64,000 bases of DNA. It comes from Bacteroidota bacterium. Its GTDB lineage: Bacteria > Bacteroidota > Bacteroidia > Bacteroidales > FEN-979. The stretch spans positions 1 through 64,000 of the forward strand of contig JAPLDJ010000010.1 in the NCBI GenBank assembly GCA_026391805.1, given 5' to 3'. Below, one piece after another: positions 1-9,474 of this stretch. The position numbers and the translations under genes were made by a program. Numbering within the stretch: the first letter of the stretch is position 1; every line of letters starts with the position of its first letter. Under the pieces are notes generated by a model. The model was not told the origin of the DNA. It saw only the letters and a program-made list of their open reading frames with translations, and made no database searches.

Positions 1-365
1 CGGACCTTTTTAGATACTGAAATTACGTGTTATATCGATTCAAAGAACAAAAAAAATTCCGCAAGCAATCCTGAAAAACATTGGACTTATTAGTCTTTTT
101 TGCTGCATATCACTTAACGATTGGCTAAACTTAACTGTTGAGGTTATATTGACCTTGGTTTAAGATGTTTGTTGAGTTTAGCCAACATACACGTATTGGG
201 TAAACTTATGTTTTACTAAAGTTCTCCAAAAATAAACACAATGAAAACCGAAAGGGATTTTCCGAAAGAGTGAATTGCCAATCCAGGAAAGACATTTCAT
301 GGCCCGGTGTTGAAGTAACGAATTTACTAATAAAAAGTCAACTATCCGCTGCAGCTTAAAAATAT
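1..365. other. AT-rich non-coding stretch with inverted repeats
   Basis: I see no gene in this stretch. A 15-bp segment at 121-135 (TTGGCTAAACTTAAC) recurs in inverted orientation at 171-185 with one mismatch, and a shorter direct relative (TTGGGTAAACTTA) lies at 196-208. They lie beyond the 3' end of the integrase gene. They could be binding sites for a recombinase or part of a terminator or attachment site. Nothing else in the window confirms this. Confidence 0.4.
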
Positions 366-1466
366 TTATAGATTGAGATTGTCAAACGGACTTATAATAT
401 TCTTAAATCCCTTATTGGTAACATGGGTATAAATTTCCGTTGTACGGGAACTTTGGTGACCCAGGAGCTCCTGGATATATCTCAGGTTAGTTCCCCTTTC
501 CAGCAGATGCGTAGCAAAACTGTGCCGCAACGTGTGAACGGTCGCATTTTTCATTATTCCCGCATCCTCCTTTGCTTTCCTGAATACCGCCTGGACACTT
601 CCTGCGCTGTACTGGCCTCCAAATTGCCCCTCGAATGCCCAAACCTTTGGCCTGTATTCTTTGTAATAATCCCGCAAAAGCCTCAGAATATTCGGGGATA
701 ATACGGATACCCGGTCCTTCTTCCCCTTGCCCTGTCGGATCCTGATCTGTTTCCGTGACGAATCGATATCGTTCAGCTTCAGGTTTATCAGTTCACCCAC
801 CCTAAGCCCGGCTGAATAGATGAGCGAAAGCGCGGCTTTGTGCTTCAGGTTCCCAACCTGCTTTAAAAGCCTCAAAACCTCCTCCTCGCTCAATACCGAA
901 GGGAGCTTCGACTCGTGTTTCGGCCGCTGAAGATAATAGGTCTTCGTCGGCCGCCCCAGCACCTGCTCATAATAAAACTTGATCGCATTGATCGCCTGGT
1001 TCTGGTATGACTGGGAAACCTTTTTCTCATCCACCAGGTATAGAAGGTATTCCCTGATATCCACGTCTGTAAGATCATCAAGCGGGCGCTCCTTGTAAAA
1101 ATTCATGAAGAGCCGGAGCATCGAGCTGTAGGTCTTGATGGTCTTGATGCTGAAATCCTTCAGCTTCATTGTTTTTACGAACTCCTCCGGGAGCCCCACC
1201 GGCAGGTCAGCCATTTTCGGCTCATTCTCCGGCCCGGGAACGGAGGGGATCTTTCTTGGAACAAAAAGTAGTTTCTCCCTGAACCGGTAATTCAGTTTGT
1301 CTGCCGGCCCGTTGACCTTTGCTATGTGCCAGCATTTCATTCCCGGGTTCCACCTTGCCCCCGGAATCGACTTTACCAGGGCAATTGTGTGGGGATCATA
1401 TTCAAAGTACAGAAGTATCCTTTGAATGTTGTCAACAATCCCATATTCGATTTCTATTCTTTTCAT
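366..1466 (-). CDS. Tyrosine recombinase (XerC/D-like integrase)
   Basis: Site-specific DNA recombinase of the lambda-integrase/Xer class. The C-terminal catalytic domain shows Arg in SAGLRVGE, Lys in GKGKKDR, the H-x-x-R of HTLRHSFATH, His in LLGHQSS and the nucleophilic Tyr of EIYTHV. A SAM-like core-binding domain precedes it. The first ~75 residues form a small separate domain with GARWNP and CWHIAK motifs. The tail (YTHVTNKGF...SPFDNL) resembles integron integrases, but the roughly 30-residue insert that defines IntI is absent, so I do not call it an integron. The open frame extends to a GTG at 1517. The ATG at 1466 is chosen because the conserved sequence begins there. No cassette array is next to it. 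Its target is unknown. Confidence 0.85.
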   Translation of the reverse strand: MKRIEIEYGIVDNIQRILLYFEYDPHTIALVKSIPGARWNPGMKCWHIAKVNGPADKLNYRFREKLLFVPRKIPSVPGPENEPKMADLPVGLPEEFVKTMKLKDFSIKTIKTYSSMLRLFMNFYKERPLDDLTDVDIREYLLYLVDEKKVSQSYQNQAINAIKFYYEQVLGRPTKTYYLQRPKHESKLPSVLSEEEVLRLLKQVGNLKHKAALSLIYSAGLRVGELINLKLNDIDSSRKQIRIRQGKGKKDRVSVLSPNILRLLRDYYKEYRPKVWAFEGQFGGQYSAGSVQAVFRKAKEDAGIMKNATVHTLRHSFATHLLERGTNLRYIQELLGHQSSRTTEIYTHVTNKGFKNIISPFDNLNL

Positions 1467-1699
1467 GAAAAGTTGTTTTTTTCTTCTTAATCGGAGAAAA
1501 GTTGAAAAGTAATACACCTGTATGATATTTTTTTTGTGCCAGGAAACAGGGATAAGTCAATAATAAAAAATTGTCATATGGAAGGGGGCAAAATATATCG
1601 GCCCGGGAGACGAAAAAAGTTATTCGGAAGACGAAACAATTCTTAAAATCCCCAGTCTCCCAAACCTGTCAATTTTACATCAACCTTTTCTTCATCGAC

Positions 1700-1740
1700 C
1701 CTTCGTCGATCCTTCGTCGATCCTTCGTCGTGTGTTCGTC
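1700..1740. repeat. Left copy of a 41-bp block shared with 26077-26117
   Basis: The unit CCTTCGTCGAT is repeated, and the 41-bp block ends with a GTGTTCGTC segment. The reverse complement of this block matches 26077-26117 with one mismatch, so the two copies form an inverted pair about 24 kb apart. About 20 bp further on, at 1761-1773, is TGCCAGTTTGACA. A similar TGTCAnnnTGGCA sequence lies near the right copy, at 26135-26147. Confidence 0.7.
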
Positions 1741-1997
1741 CGGTATTTTTTGCCTGGCTGTGCCAGTTTGACATGAAAATTCCCCTTGTTTCTTGTTTTT
1801 ACCATAGAACAAGCACACGCCGCCGGTATACAGGGTTTTCAGTGTATTTTCTCCATCCTTGTTCTTCCATTTTCCGACCTCGGTACTCCACCTTCTGACC
1901 TCAGTCTGCTACGCGCCTTTCGCCTTGCAAATAACAAATTACAGGGAGCGATATTTGTTAATTTGCGTTAAAATGACGAAGGTTTTCAATTAAATGC

Positions 1998-2005
1998 TAA
2001 ATTTG
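1998..2005 (+). promoter_or_regulatory. Candidate -7 promoter element for the acyl-CoA dehydrogenase operon
   Basis: TAAATTTG fits the Bacteroidota -7 consensus TAnnTTTG, about 50 bp ahead of the first gene of the IcmF operon. No clear TTTG -33 element is seen at the expected distance. A strong AGGAGG ribosome-binding site lies at about 2046-2051. Confidence 0.4.
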
Positions 2006-2056
2006 TCAAAGCATAACAAGATCTGAGTATATAAACTATTTTTTCAGGAGGATACT

Positions 2057-3199
2057 ATGAATTTTGAACTCACCGAAGAACAACAGATGATCAGGCAGTC
2101 GGCCAGGGATTATGCCCAGCGCGAACTGATCAAGGACGTCCTCGAACGGGACGCAAAAGCCGAATACCCGGCACATCATGTAAAAGCCCTTGCCGAGCTG
2201 GGCTTTCTTGGAATGCTTGTCGATACGAAGTACGATGGGGGCGGCATGGACACGATTTCCTATGTGCTCGCCATGGAAGAATTCTCAAAGGTCGATTCCT
2301 CTGTTTCGGTCATCATGTCGGTCAACAATTCACTTGTGTGCTATGGCATCGAAGAATTCGGTACCGAAGAGCAGAAAGAGAAATTCCTGAAACCGCTCGC
2401 CCGCGGTGAGATCACCGGGGCATTCCTTCTGTCGGAACCCAACGCAGGTTCGGATGCAACTTCACAAAAGACACTGGCCGTCGACATGGGCGATCATTAT
2501 ATTGTTAACGGTACTAAAAACTGGATCACCAACGGCAATACAGCATCAACCTACATCGTCATTGCACAGACCTACCCTGAAAAAGGACACAAGGGGATCA
2601 ATGCCCTTTTGGTTGACCGGCATGCTCCTGGCATCTCGCTCGGCCCGCACGAAGACAAGATGGGCATGCGCAGTTCAGATACGCATTCGGTAATGTTCAC
2701 CGATGTGAAGGTGCCAAAAGAAAACCGCATCGGGGAAGACGGATTTGGATTTAAGTTCGCAATGAAGACCCTCGAAGGCGGCCGGATCGGGATCGCTGCA
2801 CAGGCGCTTGGGATCGCCTCGGGCGCCTACGAACGGGCCGTGAGGTATGCGAAAGAAAGAAAAGCTTTCGGAACAGAGATCATAAACCACCAGGCCATCG
2901 GGTTCAAACTGGCAGAGATGCATACAAGGATCGAAGCAGCCCGTTACTTCTGCCTGAAAGCCGCATGGCTGAAAGATCAGCATCAACCTTACGGAACGGC
3001 CAGCGCCATGGCAAAATATTATGCCGCAGAAACAGCCATGTATGTTACCACCGAAGCCGTGCAGATCCACGGCGGGTATGGCTATGTGAGGGAATACCAT
3101 GTTGAACGCCTGATGCGTGAGGCCAAGCTGACACAGATCTACGAAGGGACTTCGGAGATCCAGCAGATCATCATCGCACGGGCGATCATGAACGATTAA
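2057..3199 (+). CDS. Acyl-CoA dehydrogenase, short-chain (butyryl-CoA) type
   Basis: FAD-dependent enzyme that oxidises acyl-CoA to enoyl-CoA and passes electrons to ETF. All three acyl-CoA dehydrogenase domains are present in 380 residues, the usual length. The flavin/substrate signature LLSEPNAGSDATS and the GTKNWITNG strand are clear. The catalytic Glu is E363 in YEGTSEIQ, as in butyryl-CoA dehydrogenases. A near-perfect AGGAGG lies just upstream of the ATG. The gene is 12 bp ahead of icmF and probably heads that operon. Isobutyryl-CoA isomerised to butyryl-CoA by IcmF would be its natural substrate. Substrate length is inferred from motif and context only. Confidence 0.9.
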   Translation: MNFELTEEQQMIRQSARDYAQRELIKDVLERDAKAEYPAHHVKALAELGFLGMLVDTKYDGGGMDTISYVLAMEEFSKVDSSVSVIMSVNNSLVCYGIEEFGTEEQKEKFLKPLARGEITGAFLLSEPNAGSDATSQKTLAVDMGDHYIVNGTKNWITNGNTASTYIVIAQTYPEKGHKGINALLVDRHAPGISLGPHEDKMGMRSSDTHSVMFTDVKVPKENRIGEDGFGFKFAMKTLEGGRIGIAAQALGIASGAYERAVRYAKERKAFGTEIINHQAIGFKLAEMHTRIEAARYFCLKAAWLKDQHQPYGTASAMAKYYAAETAMYVTTEAVQIHGGYGYVREYHVERLMREAKLTQIYEGTSEIQQIIIARAIMND

Positions 3200-3211
3200 A
3201 CCGATCATTGA

Positions 3212-6200
3212 ATGGAGGTACCGGAAAGTTATCAGCCGAAAAATCCCATCCGTATAGTCACCGCAGCATCGCTCTTCGACGGGCACGACGCAGCCATTAA
3301 CATCATGCGGCGAATTCTGCAGGCAAGCGGCGCCGAGGTGATCCACCTGGGCCACGACCGGTCGGTGATGGAAGTTGTGGATTGCGCCATCCAGGAAGAT
3401 GTGCAGTCCATCGCCATGACCTCCTACCAGGGCGGGCACATGGAATATTTCAGGTACATGTACGACCTGCTGAAGGAGAAGGGATGCGGGCACATTAAGA
3501 TCTTTGCCGGCGGGGGAGGGGTGATCCTGCCGCATGAGATCAAAGAGCTTCACGACTACGGCATCAGCCGGATCTATTCTCCCGACGACGGGCGTGAAAT
3601 GTCGCTCCAGGGCATGATCAACCACCTGCTCGAGAATTCGGATTTCCCGCTCGGAGACATTAAGAATATCAGCCTGAAATCCATTCAGAATAAGGAATAC
3701 AGCTCCATTGCAAGCCTGATCACCGCTGCGGAGAATTTCCCTGAAAAAGCACAACCATTGCTTGAAAAGGTCAGGAAACTTGCTGCTAAAAGCGATGTCC
3801 CTGTGCTCGGTATAACCGGCACCGGCGGTTCAGGGAAATCGTCGCTGGTGGATGAGATCGTACGAAGGTTCCTTTCCGACCAGCCCGGCAAAACGCTTGG
3901 CATCATTTCAGTCGATCCTACAAAGCGCAAGACCGGCGGTGCCCTGCTCGGCGACCGGATCCGCATGAATGCCATATTCAACCCGCGGATCTATATGCGG
4001 TCGCTGGCAACACGGCAATCGAATCTTGCATTGTCAAAATATGTAAAAGATGCGATCAACATCCTGAAGGCCGCCGCCTTCGACCTGGTGATCGTGGAAA
4101 CCTCCGGCATCGGTCAATCCGACACCGAGATCGTTGACCACAGCGATCTTACCCTGTACGTGATGACTCCGGAATACGGCGCTGCCAGCCAGCTCGAGAA
4201 GATCGACATGCTCGACTTTGCGGACATCGTCGCCATCAATAAATTCGACAAGCGTGGTGCTCTGGATGCATTGCGGGATGTTAAGAAGCAGTACCAGCGC
4301 AATCACAAGCTCTGGTCAGCAGAGCCGGAATCCATGCCGGTATACGGAACAGTGGCTTCGCAGTTCAACGACCCGGGCGTGAATGCGCTTTACAAGGCGC
4401 TGATCGCAAAGATCAGTGAAAAGACCCAGGCCGGCATTCCCAGCCAATTCAAGGCAAAGAAAGAAATGGCAGGGAAGATCCACATCATCCCTCCGTCCCG
4501 GACACGTTATCTTGCAGAAATAGCGGAAACCATCCGGAATTATAATCACTGGTCTGAACAGCAGGCTGAAGTCGCACAAAGGCTCTATGCCATCAACGAA
4601 ACAATCAGTGTTATCCGGCAATCTTCTGAGAACCCTAAAGATGAAAAGGATCCCGTTGCCGGTAACCGCACCGGGACAATGCTCGAGCTGCACCTGGTCT
4701 TTGACCAGACCATGAAGAAGCTGACTCCCGAGAACCAGGATATCCTGAAGGGCTGGCAGGACAAGGTCAATTCCTATAAGAACGATACCTACGTCTATAA
4801 AGTCAGGGGAAAGGAGATCTGTGTCGAAACCCACACAGAATCGCTTTCGCATCTGAAGATCCCAAAGATCACTTTGCCGAAATACAAGGCCTGGGGCGAT
4901 ATCCTGAAATGGAACCTGAGGGAGAATGTCCCCGGGGAATTCCCCTATGCTGCAGGCGTGTTCCCGTTCAAGCGCCAGGGCGAGGATCCCACGCGGATGT
5001 TCGCCGGAGAAGGCGGTCCCGAGCGGACGAACAAACGGTTTCATTACCTTTCCTACGGGATGCCGGCGGTGAGGCTTTCCACGGCTTATGATTCTGTTAC
5101 CCTTTACGGCCAGGATCCCGACAGGCGGCCTGATATTTACGGGAAGATCGGCAATTCTGGTGTGTCCATCGCATGCCTCGACGATGCCAAGAAACTCTAT
5201 TCAGGATTCGACCTTCTGCATGCAAGCACATCCGTGTCGATGACCATCAACGGTCCGGCGCCGACCATGGTCGGTTATTTCATGAATGCCGCCATCGATC
5301 AGCAGTGTGAGCTTTACATCAGGGAGCATGGCCTCGTTGAAGAAGTTGAAAAGAAAATAAAATCCATCTATAAAAAGAAAGGTACAAAAAGACCTTCTTA
5401 CAGCGGCGATCTGCCAAAAGGAAATGACGGCCTTGGCCTGCTTCTGCTGGGCGTCACCGGCGACACGGTATTGCCGGCCGATGTTTACGAGAAGATCAGG
5501 AAGGAGACCATCAGCAAGGTCAGGGGCACGGTGCAGGCCGATATCCTGAAGGAGGACCAGGCGCAGAACACCTGCATCTTCTCCACCGATTTTGCCCTGA
5601 AGATGATGGGTGATATCCAGGAATATTTCAATGATCAGAATGTAAGGAATTTCTATTCCGTCTCGATCTCCGGGTACCACATCGCTGAGGCCGGAGCTAA
5701 CCCGATCAGCCAGCTTGCGTTCACCCTGTCGAACGGCTTTACCTATGTTGAATATTATGTTTCAAGGGGGATGGATGTAAATAAATTTGCACCCAACCTC
5801 TCCTTTTTCTTCTCGAACGGAATCGATCCCGAGTATTCGGTGATCGGCCGGGTGGCCCGACTGATCTGGTCGAAAGCAATGAAACTCAAGTATCATGCGG
5901 ATGAGCGTTCGCAGATGCTCAAGTACCACATCCAGACCTCAGGCCGTTCGCTGCATGCGCAGGAGATCGATTTCAACGACATCCGCACCACGCTCCAGGC
6001 GCTGTATGCCATTTACGACAACTGCAACTCACTCCATACAAATGCCTATGACGAGGCCATCACCACGCCGACCGAGGAATCGGTCCGCCGTGCGGTGGCC
6101 ATCCAGATGATCATCAACCATGAGCTGGGACTGGCAAAGAACCAGAACCCACTGCAGGGATCGTTCATCATTGAAGAGCTCACCGATCTTGTTGAAGAGG

Positions 6201-6622
6201 CCGTTCTGATGGAATTCGAGCGCATTTCAGAGCGGGGCGGCGTGCTGGGCGCCATGGAAACGATGTACCAGCGCGGCAAGATCCAGGAAGAATCGCTCTA
6301 TTACGAAAACCTGAAGAATACCGGGAAACTCCCGATCATGGGGGTGAATACATTTTTATCCAGCAAGGGTTCCCCGACGGTGATCCCGGGCGAGGTGATC
6401 CGCGCTACACCGGAAGAGAAAGAATACCAGATTGAAATGCTGGATGCGCTTCACAATACATATCGTGAAGAATCCGCCCGGATGCTGGAACACCTGAAAA
6501 AGGCATCGACGGATAATCAGAATATTTTTGAAGCCCTGATGGAAGCCACGAAATATTGCTCCATCGGGCAGATCACGGCTGCCTTGTTCGAAGTCGGCGG
6601 CCAGTACAGGAGAAACATGTAA
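3212..6622 (+). CDS. icmF: Fused isobutyryl-CoA mutase (IcmF)
   Basis: Adenosylcobalamin-dependent carbon-skeleton mutase fused to its own G-protein chaperone, interconverting isobutyryl-CoA and n-butyryl-CoA (some relatives act on isovaleryl/pivalyl-CoA). Order in 1136 residues: cobalamin-binding domain (1-140, with DGHD at 23-26 supplying the cobalt-ligating His), MeaB-type GTPase (P-loop GTGGSGKSS at 203-211, guanine motif NKFD), then the mutase barrel (from about 560). The usual Gly of DxHxxG is Ala, as I recall for IcmF proteins. This domain order, with one fused polypeptide, separates IcmF from the two-subunit methylmalonyl-CoA mutase. It lies between an acyl-CoA dehydrogenase and a butyrate-kinase homologue, consistent with C4 acyl metabolism. 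The ribosome-binding site is weak, so translation may depend on the upstream gene. Confidence 0.93.
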   Translation: MEVPESYQPKNPIRIVTAASLFDGHDAAINIMRRILQASGAEVIHLGHDRSVMEVVDCAIQEDVQSIAMTSYQGGHMEYFRYMYDLLKEKGCGHIKIFAGGGGVILPHEIKELHDYGISRIYSPDDGREMSLQGMINHLLENSDFPLGDIKNISLKSIQNKEYSSIASLITAAENFPEKAQPLLEKVRKLAAKSDVPVLGITGTGGSGKSSLVDEIVRRFLSDQPGKTLGIISVDPTKRKTGGALLGDRIRMNAIFNPRIYMRSLATRQSNLALSKYVKDAINILKAAAFDLVIVETSGIGQSDTEIVDHSDLTLYVMTPEYGAASQLEKIDMLDFADIVAINKFDKRGALDALRDVKKQYQRNHKLWSAEPESMPVYGTVASQFNDPGVNALYKALIAKISEKTQAGIPSQFKAKKEMAGKIHIIPPSRTRYLAEIAETIRNYNHWSEQQAEVAQRLYAINETISVIRQSSENPKDEKDPVAGNRTGTMLELHLVFDQTMKKLTPENQDILKGWQDKVNSYKNDTYVYKVRGKEICVETHTESLSHLKIPKITLPKYKAWGDILKWNLRENVPGEFPYAAGVFPFKRQGEDPTRMFAGEGGPERTNKRFHYLSYGMPAVRLSTAYDSVTLYGQDPDRRPDIYGKIGNSGVSIACLDDAKKLYSGFDLLHASTSVSMTINGPAPTMVGYFMNAAIDQQCELYIREHGLVEEVEKKIKSIYKKKGTKRPSYSGDLPKGNDGLGLLLLGVTGDTVLPADVYEKIRKETISKVRGTVQADILKEDQAQNTCIFSTDFALKMMGDIQEYFNDQNVRNFYSVSISGYHIAEAGANPISQLAFTLSNGFTYVEYYVSRGMDVNKFAPNLSFFFSNGIDPEYSVIGRVARLIWSKAMKLKYHADERSQMLKYHIQTSGRSLHAQEIDFNDIRTTLQALYAIYDNCNSLHTNAYDEAITTPTEESVRRAVAIQMIINHELGLAKNQNPLQGSFIIEELTDLVEEAVLMEFERISERGGVLGAMETMYQRGKIQEESLYYENLKNTGKLPIMGVNTFLSSKGSPTVIPGEVIRATPEEKEYQIEMLDALHNTYREESARMLEHLKKASTDNQNIFEALMEATKYCSIGQITAALFEVGGQYRRNM

Positions 6623-6641
6623 AACAAAACAACCGGACACT

Positions 6642-7718
6642 ATGATGACATTCAACATCCTTGTTGTGAATCCCAAGGACCAGGAGACGCAGATCGCGGT
6701 GTATGACAATTATAAGCTGAAGTACATGATCGCACGCAAGCATTCACCCGAAGAGCTTGCCGGCTTTAACACCATCTATGACCAGGTACCCTTCCGCAAA
6801 GACATTGTCATGCGGGAACTGAACAATAACCAGTTTTCACTGGAGGAAGTAAAGATCGTGATCTCGCGCGGAGGTCTTCTTCACCCGGTCCAGTCGGGCG
6901 TTTATGAAGTAAATGAACAGCTCAAGCGTGATCTCATACACAGTCCAGTGGGAGAGGATATTATCAATATTGGCGGACTTCTTGCCGATGCCGTTGGGGC
7001 TGAGATCCCGGGTGCCAGGGCCATGATCGCCGACCCGACAGTAGTGGATGAACTCCAGGATGTTGCAAGAATCACGGGTGCTCCCGGAATTCTTCGCAAG
7101 TCGATCTTTCATGCACTGAACCAGAAAGCAGTCGCAAACCTTCACGCTGAAACCCATAAGCAAAGGTATGAAGAACTGAATCTCATCATCGCACACATGG
7201 GTAACGGTACCACGGTGGGCGCTCACCGCAAGGGAAGGGTGATCGATGTCAACCAGGGTTTCGCAGGCGACGGACCGTTCTCGCTGGTCAGGGCAGGCAC
7301 CCTGCCGCTGGGGGATGTAGTTGAACTTTGTTTCAGCGGAACGAAAAGCAAGGAAGAGATCGAATGCCTCTTCACCCATTGCGGCGGTCTGAACGGACTT
7401 CTTGGAACCACCAGCATGAACGAGATTGAAATGAGGATCAAGAATGGGGATGAAAATGCAAAGCTTGTGGTTGAAGCAATGGCTTACCAGGTGGCCAAAA
7501 GCATCGGGGAGATGTTTGCCGTTCTGAAAGGCGAGGTGGATGCCATTCTTATCACCGGCGACCTTGCCTACAACGACCTGGTTGTTCGCGTCATCCTCGA
7601 CCATGTCGAAAAATTCGCACCAACCTACATCTATGCTGGCGACAACGAGGTGAAAGCCATGGCCGCAAACGCGGTCAGGGTAATCAAGGGGACGATGGAG
7701 GTGAAGGTGTATGAGTGA
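6642..7718 (+). CDS. Butyrate kinase homologue with altered active-site motifs
   Basis: Member of the acetate/butyrate kinase (ASKHA) family, 358 residues, the usual length of butyrate kinase. The body is recognisable from SRGGLLHPVQSGVYEVN, GAHRKGRVIDVNQG and GGLNGLLGTT. Several ATP- or phosphate-binding motifs differ from classical Buk: the N-terminal NPGSTSTK loop is NPKDQETQ, HLGGGI is HMGNGT, and the late TGGIAY motif is TGDLAY. The gene is 19 bp after icmF and surely in its operon, which suggests butyrate or isobutyrate. No phosphotransbutyrylase gene is nearby. It may be a kinase with changed specificity or a non-catalytic relative. Family membership is firm; activity is not. Confidence 0.75.
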   Translation: MMTFNILVVNPKDQETQIAVYDNYKLKYMIARKHSPEELAGFNTIYDQVPFRKDIVMRELNNNQFSLEEVKIVISRGGLLHPVQSGVYEVNEQLKRDLIHSPVGEDIINIGGLLADAVGAEIPGARAMIADPTVVDELQDVARITGAPGILRKSIFHALNQKAVANLHAETHKQRYEELNLIIAHMGNGTTVGAHRKGRVIDVNQGFAGDGPFSLVRAGTLPLGDVVELCFSGTKSKEEIECLFTHCGGLNGLLGTTSMNEIEMRIKNGDENAKLVVEAMAYQVAKSIGEMFAVLKGEVDAILITGDLAYNDLVVRVILDHVEKFAPTYIYAGDNEVKAMAANAVRVIKGTMEVKVYE

Positions 7719-7864
7719 GACCAGAGGTCAGAGACCTGAGGTCAGAAAAAAAACGAGGATAGAGGATAGAAGATGGAAAAAGTCTGTGTAATCCCTGCCT
7801 GCGGCAGGCAGGTGTGTAATCTGTGGTGAATAAAAAATTGTAATTCGTAATTCGTAATTTTCAA
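7719..7864. repeat. Intergenic repeats with a 19-bp palindrome
   Basis: The stretch holds repeat families seen elsewhere in the window: GAGGTCAGA units, a TGTGTAATCTGTGGTG unit and TTCGTAATTCG units. A palindrome at 7794-7812 (CCTGCCTG, loop CGG, CAGGCAGG) interrupts the TGTGTAATCTGTGG-type unit, so the unit appears broken by it. No gene is visible. Confidence 0.6.
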
Positions 7865-8710
7865 ATGGTTCTATATCCAATCAACACCGGCAACCTGAAA
7901 CTCGATGGCGGCGCCATGTTCGGCGTGGTGCCGAAGGTGATCTGGAGCAAGGTCTATCCCTGCGACGAGAACAACCTTTGCAACTGGATCATGCGCTGCC
8001 TGCTGATCGCCGACGGCGACCGGAAGATCCTGATCGATACCGGTATCGGGACAAAACAGCAGGAAAAGTTCTTTGCCAATTATTACCTGAACGGTGATGC
8101 CAGCCTGGATTCGTCTCTCTCTTCTTTTGGTTTTACGGTGGATGATATCACCGATGTGATCCTGACACACCTTCATTTTGATCATTGCGGCGATGCGATC
8201 CGGTGGAATGAGGATAAAACCGGTTATGTCCCGACCTTTAAAAATGCCACGTATCATATCAGCCGTCAGCAGTGGGAGTGGGCCACAAACCCCAACAACC
8301 GGGAAAAGGCTTCCTTCCTGAAAGAGAATATCCTTCCCATTAAAGAAAAAGCAAAGCTGCATCTGATTGAAGAGGATTGCGAGCTGTTTCCCGGGATCTC
8401 TGTCCGCCTGTTCAACGGTCATACCGACGGGCAGGTAATTCCATTTATCAAATACGGGGACAGGACCGTTGTTTACATGGCCGACGTACTTCCATCCGCC
8501 GCCCATATACCATTACCTTATGTTATGAGCTACGACACCAGGCCACTGGTGACACTGGACGAAAAAGGAATATTCCTGAAAGAAGCCGTTGATAACAATT
8601 ACATCCTTTTCTTCGAGCACGACCTCTATCATGAAGCCTGTACCCTGGTGGAAACTGAGAAAGGAATCAGGATGAAGGAAGCTATTTCAATTTCCGATTT
8701 ACGATTTTAG
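7865..8710 (+). CDS. Metallo-beta-lactamase-fold hydrolase (lactonase-like)
   Basis: Metal-dependent hydrolase of the MBL superfamily, 281 residues, without a signal peptide. The zinc-binding motif HLHFDH is at 102-107, followed by the later ligands in NGHTDGQ, MADVLPS and FEHDLYH. The fold and spacing resemble N-acyl-homoserine lactonases and related quinolone-degrading enzymes, but the substrate cannot be named. The gene follows the IcmF operon after 146 bp of repeats and may be a separate transcription unit. The last residues (ISDLRF) are encoded by a CGATTTACGATTTTAG-type intergenic repeat. This suggests the original C-terminus was replaced by a repeat that supplied a new stop codon. Confidence 0.8.
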   Translation: MVLYPINTGNLKLDGGAMFGVVPKVIWSKVYPCDENNLCNWIMRCLLIADGDRKILIDTGIGTKQQEKFFANYYLNGDASLDSSLSSFGFTVDDITDVILTHLHFDHCGDAIRWNEDKTGYVPTFKNATYHISRQQWEWATNPNNREKASFLKENILPIKEKAKLHLIEEDCELFPGISVRLFNGHTDGQVIPFIKYGDRTVVYMADVLPSAAHIPLPYVMSYDTRPLVTLDEKGIFLKEAVDNNYILFFEHDLYHEACTLVETEKGIRMKEAISISDLRF

Positions 8711-8725
8711 ATTTACTTTTTTGTC

Positions 8726-8747
8726 ATTGCGAGCGAAGCGAAGCAAT
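8726..8747. repeat. ATTGCGA/GAAGCAAT hairpin element, short form
   Basis: Outer arms ATTGC and GCAAT are complementary. Inside them are GA and GAA flanks around a minimal hairpin GC-GAA-GC. This is the simplest of seven related elements in the window. Confidence 0.7.
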
Positions 8748-8774
8748 CTCCATCAAACCTAATACAACCTTGTC

Positions 8775-8806
8775 ATTGCGATTCCGCCGCAGGCGGAAGA
8801 AGCAAC
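8775..8806. repeat. ATTGCGA/GAAGCAAC hairpin element with a 17-bp inner palindrome
   Basis: The conserved flanks ATTGCGA and GAAGCAAC enclose TTCCGCC-GCA-GGCGGAA, a perfect 7-bp stem with a GCA triloop. The same version occurs at 18577-18608. Confidence 0.7.
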
Positions 8807-9036
8807 CCCCATCAATAAAATAACTTTTTTTCACCACAATAGGCACAATAGTTCACAATAGTTTTTCTTGTTCTTCGTGACCTTCGTGTCTTCTTCGTGT
8901 AATAAATTATTTCACCGCAGATTTACACGGATTTACACAGATTGGTCACAGATTATTTCGCTACTTCGCTTTTCGCTAATTATTTTCACCACAGATTACA
9001 CGGATTACACAGATTATTTCGCTACTTCGCTTTTCG

Positions 9037-9474
9037 CTATTTACTGGCATCCGGGCGGGTTCTCCTTGCCTTCTTCTCGGCGGTTAGCTTCTTTTCCTCA
9101 AGTCTTTTTTCTTTGGAGGCCTTAGTTGGTTTTGATGGTTTACGTTTCTTCTTCGGTGTGAGGGCTTTTATGAGGAGGGAATAAAATTTATCGACGGCCT
9201 TTCCCTTGTTCTTCAGCTGGGATCGCTCGCTCTGGGAAACAATGATCAGTATCCCTTCGGCGCTGATTTTGTTTTTCAGTACTGTTTGAAGGATATCCTT
9301 CTCGTTATCTGTCAGCAGGCATGATCCGGGAATATCAAACCTCAGCTCAACCTTTGTGCTGACCTTGTTGACATTCTGTCCGCCGGGGCCACTGCTGCGG
9401 GAGGTGACGAACCTGAATTCACCGCTGAAATCCCTGCCGGATAAAGGATCACCCGGGATCATTTTCGGATTCAT
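9037..9474 (-). CDS. arfB: Peptidyl-tRNA hydrolase ArfB (ribosome rescue)
   Basis: Codon-independent rescue factor that frees ribosomes stalled on truncated mRNA by hydrolysing peptidyl-tRNA. The protein has the catalytic GGQ at 31-33 within SSGPGGQNVNK and a long basic tail (KKKRKPSKPTKASKEKR and onward), which in this family enters the empty mRNA channel. The frame is open to 9507, but the ATG at 9474 fits the family and overlaps the upstream stop codon as ATGA, so translation is probably coupled to the FMN reductase gene. Its 145 residues are typical for ArfB/YaeJ and too short for a full release factor. Confidence 0.92.
   Translation of the reverse strand: MNPKMIPGDPLSGRDFSGEFRFVTSRSSGPGGQNVNKVSTKVELRFDIPGSCLLTDNEKDILQTVLKNKISAEGILIIVSQSERSQLKNKGKAVDKFYSLLIKALTPKKKRKPSKPTKASKEKRLEEKKLTAEKKARRTRPDASK

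Larger units (their letters stand above)
1467..2056. other. Intergenic stretch with direct-repeat block and promoter
   Basis: About 590 bp without a convincing gene. Two small open frames here (1571-1771 and 1786-1971) have no recognisable features and overlap repetitive sequence. The stretch contains the block at 1700-1740, built from repeated CCTTCGTCGAT units and related to one at 26077. Nearer the next gene are AT-rich DNA and a candidate promoter. Confidence 0.5.
8711..9036. repeat. Intergenic repeat cluster between convergent genes
   Basis: No gene is visible. The stretch has two hairpin elements of the ATTGCGA...GAAGCAAT/C family (8726-8747 and 8775-8806), then CACAATAGTTCACAATAG, CTTCGTG units, two copies of the CACCACAGATTTACACGGATT family and TTTCGCTA units. 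The lactonase-like gene and arfB converge on it, so hairpins here could also end transcription. Confidence 0.7.

Noticed and set aside
366-1517. Integron with integrase and cassette array
   Set aside because: The integrase lacks the IntI insert, and no series of attC-like sites with small cassette genes is visible beside it.
1571-1971. Two small plus-strand open frames
   Set aside because: They have no homology-like motif and overlap the CCTTCGTCGAT block; they are probably non-coding.
2675-3754. 359-residue open frame on the minus strand opposite the acyl-CoA dehydrogenase and icmF
   Set aside because: It spans two well-recognised genes on the other strand and has no domain signature.
3212-6622. 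Methylmalonyl-CoA mutase large subunit
   Set aside because: The N-terminal cobalamin domain and internal GTPase in one chain are the IcmF order, not that of methylmalonyl-CoA mutase.
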